Of a stretch of 40,693 nt of DNA, positions 40,546 to 40,693 are shown one piece after another. The stretch is taken from positions 1-40,693 of the forward strand of contig JAOUOQ010000001.1 of NCBI GenBank assembly GCA_029880275.1, written 5' to 3'. Made by a program: the position numbers and the translations under genes. Source of the DNA: Candidatus Aminicenantota bacterium (GTDB lineage: Bacteria; Acidobacteriota; B3-B38; Guanabaribacteriales; B3-B38). Under the pieces are notes generated by a model. The model ran no database searches. It was given only the letters and a program-made list of their open reading frames with translations, and had not been told where the DNA came from. Every line of letters begins with the position of its first letter. Within the stretch, counting starts at the first letter, position 1.

Positions 40546-40693
40546 TTGCCAAAATATGATGTCGCCATTATAGGAGGGGGACCCGGGGGTTATGTGGCTG
40601 CCATAAGAGGAGCTCAGATGGGAGGGAAAATCTGCGTGATAGAAAAAGAAGAAGTGGGGGGAACCTGCCTCAACTGGGGCTGCATCCCCACCA
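40546..40693 (+). CDS. lpdA: dihydrolipoamide dehydrogenase, 5' end (cut by window)
   Basis: The first 49 codons of an FAD-disulfide oxidoreductase. The FAD loop is IIGGGPGGYVAA and the redox disulfide is GTCLNWGCIPT, the lipoamide-dehydrogenase form. The start is TTG with AGGGGG 7 nt upstream. E3 enzymes reoxidise dihydrolipoyl groups with NAD+. The position directly behind two HdrA genes suggests that lipoyl-linked electrons could meet an Hdr complex. The rest lies outside the window, so mercuric reductase-like relatives cannot be fully excluded. Confidence 0.85.
   Translation, partial: MPKYDVAIIGGGPGGYVAAIRGAQMGGKICVIEKEEVGGTCLNWGCIPT

Noticed and set aside
1..40693. CRISPR array, tRNA, rRNA or insertion sequence
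   Set aside because: No direct repeat array, cloverleaf with CCA-type end, rRNA segment or transposase was seen in any gap.

Overview
The window is most likely from an uncultured, anaerobic, two-membrane (diderm) bacterium; the sequence does not allow a confident phylum. Evidence for an outer membrane is lpxB, an MsbA-type lipid flippase, a DUF374 acyltransferase, LolA and several lipobox proteins. Anaerobic or ancient traits are an oxygen-sensitive radical-SAM protein of the tetraether-synthase type, two HdrA-type flavin/iron-sulfur proteins, a [4Fe-4S] uracil-DNA glycosylase and selA. Non-ATG starts (TTG, GTG) are common, and clear sigma-70 promoters and Shine-Dalgarno (SD) sites are present.

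Layout. (1) 1-1258, plus strand: the tail of an upstream gene, a small membrane-anchored protein and a HAD phosphatase. (2) 1255-18957, minus strand: a run of 16 tightly packed genes with no internal gap above about 95 bp, starting from a good promoter at 18929-18957. It reads lpxB, msbA, DUF374 acyltransferase, yicC, remA, gmk, rpoZ, coaBC, type-4 udg, priA, guaA, dnaE, a lipoprotein, a membrane protein, a SLOG (LOG-like) protein and a sirtuin. The section yicC-remA-gmk-rpoZ-coaBC-priA is the Bacillus-type order, here joined directly to lipid A genes. (3) 19286-22353, plus strand: a YbhN/UPF0104 membrane protein, a structured intergenic element, and the radical-SAM tetraether-synthase-like gene with its own promoter and a leader of about 215 nt. 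(4) 22665-26810, plus strand: a Lol-like operon behind a perfect consensus promoter, made of a LolB/LolA-fold lipoprotein, an FtsX/MacB-type permease, an ABC ATPase, a small membrane protein and LolA. (5) 26757-28647: selA (minus), overlapping the end of lolA, and a small conserved hypothetical gene (plus). (6) 28612-36564, minus strand: a secreted alpha/beta hydrolase, then an ABC-2 export operon (ATPase, NEW3-domain membrane protein, three permeases). Two of the permeases are a tandem duplication with a 3' fossil of the third gene between them. (7) 36779-37340: an hsp20 gene with a near-ideal promoter, SD and terminator. (8) 37403-40693, plus strand: two HdrA-like genes back to back, then the start of dihydrolipoamide dehydrogenase, cut by the window end.

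Main themes are envelope biogenesis (lipid A, flippases, a possible membrane-spanning-lipid synthase, lipoprotein trafficking, ABC-2 export), nucleotide/DNA housekeeping, and flavin-based electron transfer. The best candidates for new biology are the tetraether-synthase-like gene in an LPS bacterium, the compact Lol-like operon, the NEW3/adaptor-hairpin ABC-2 exporter with its duplicated permease, the HdrA-HdrA-Lpd cluster, and a nested-helix element at 20336-20448. No tRNA, rRNA, CRISPR array or intact insertion sequence was seen.
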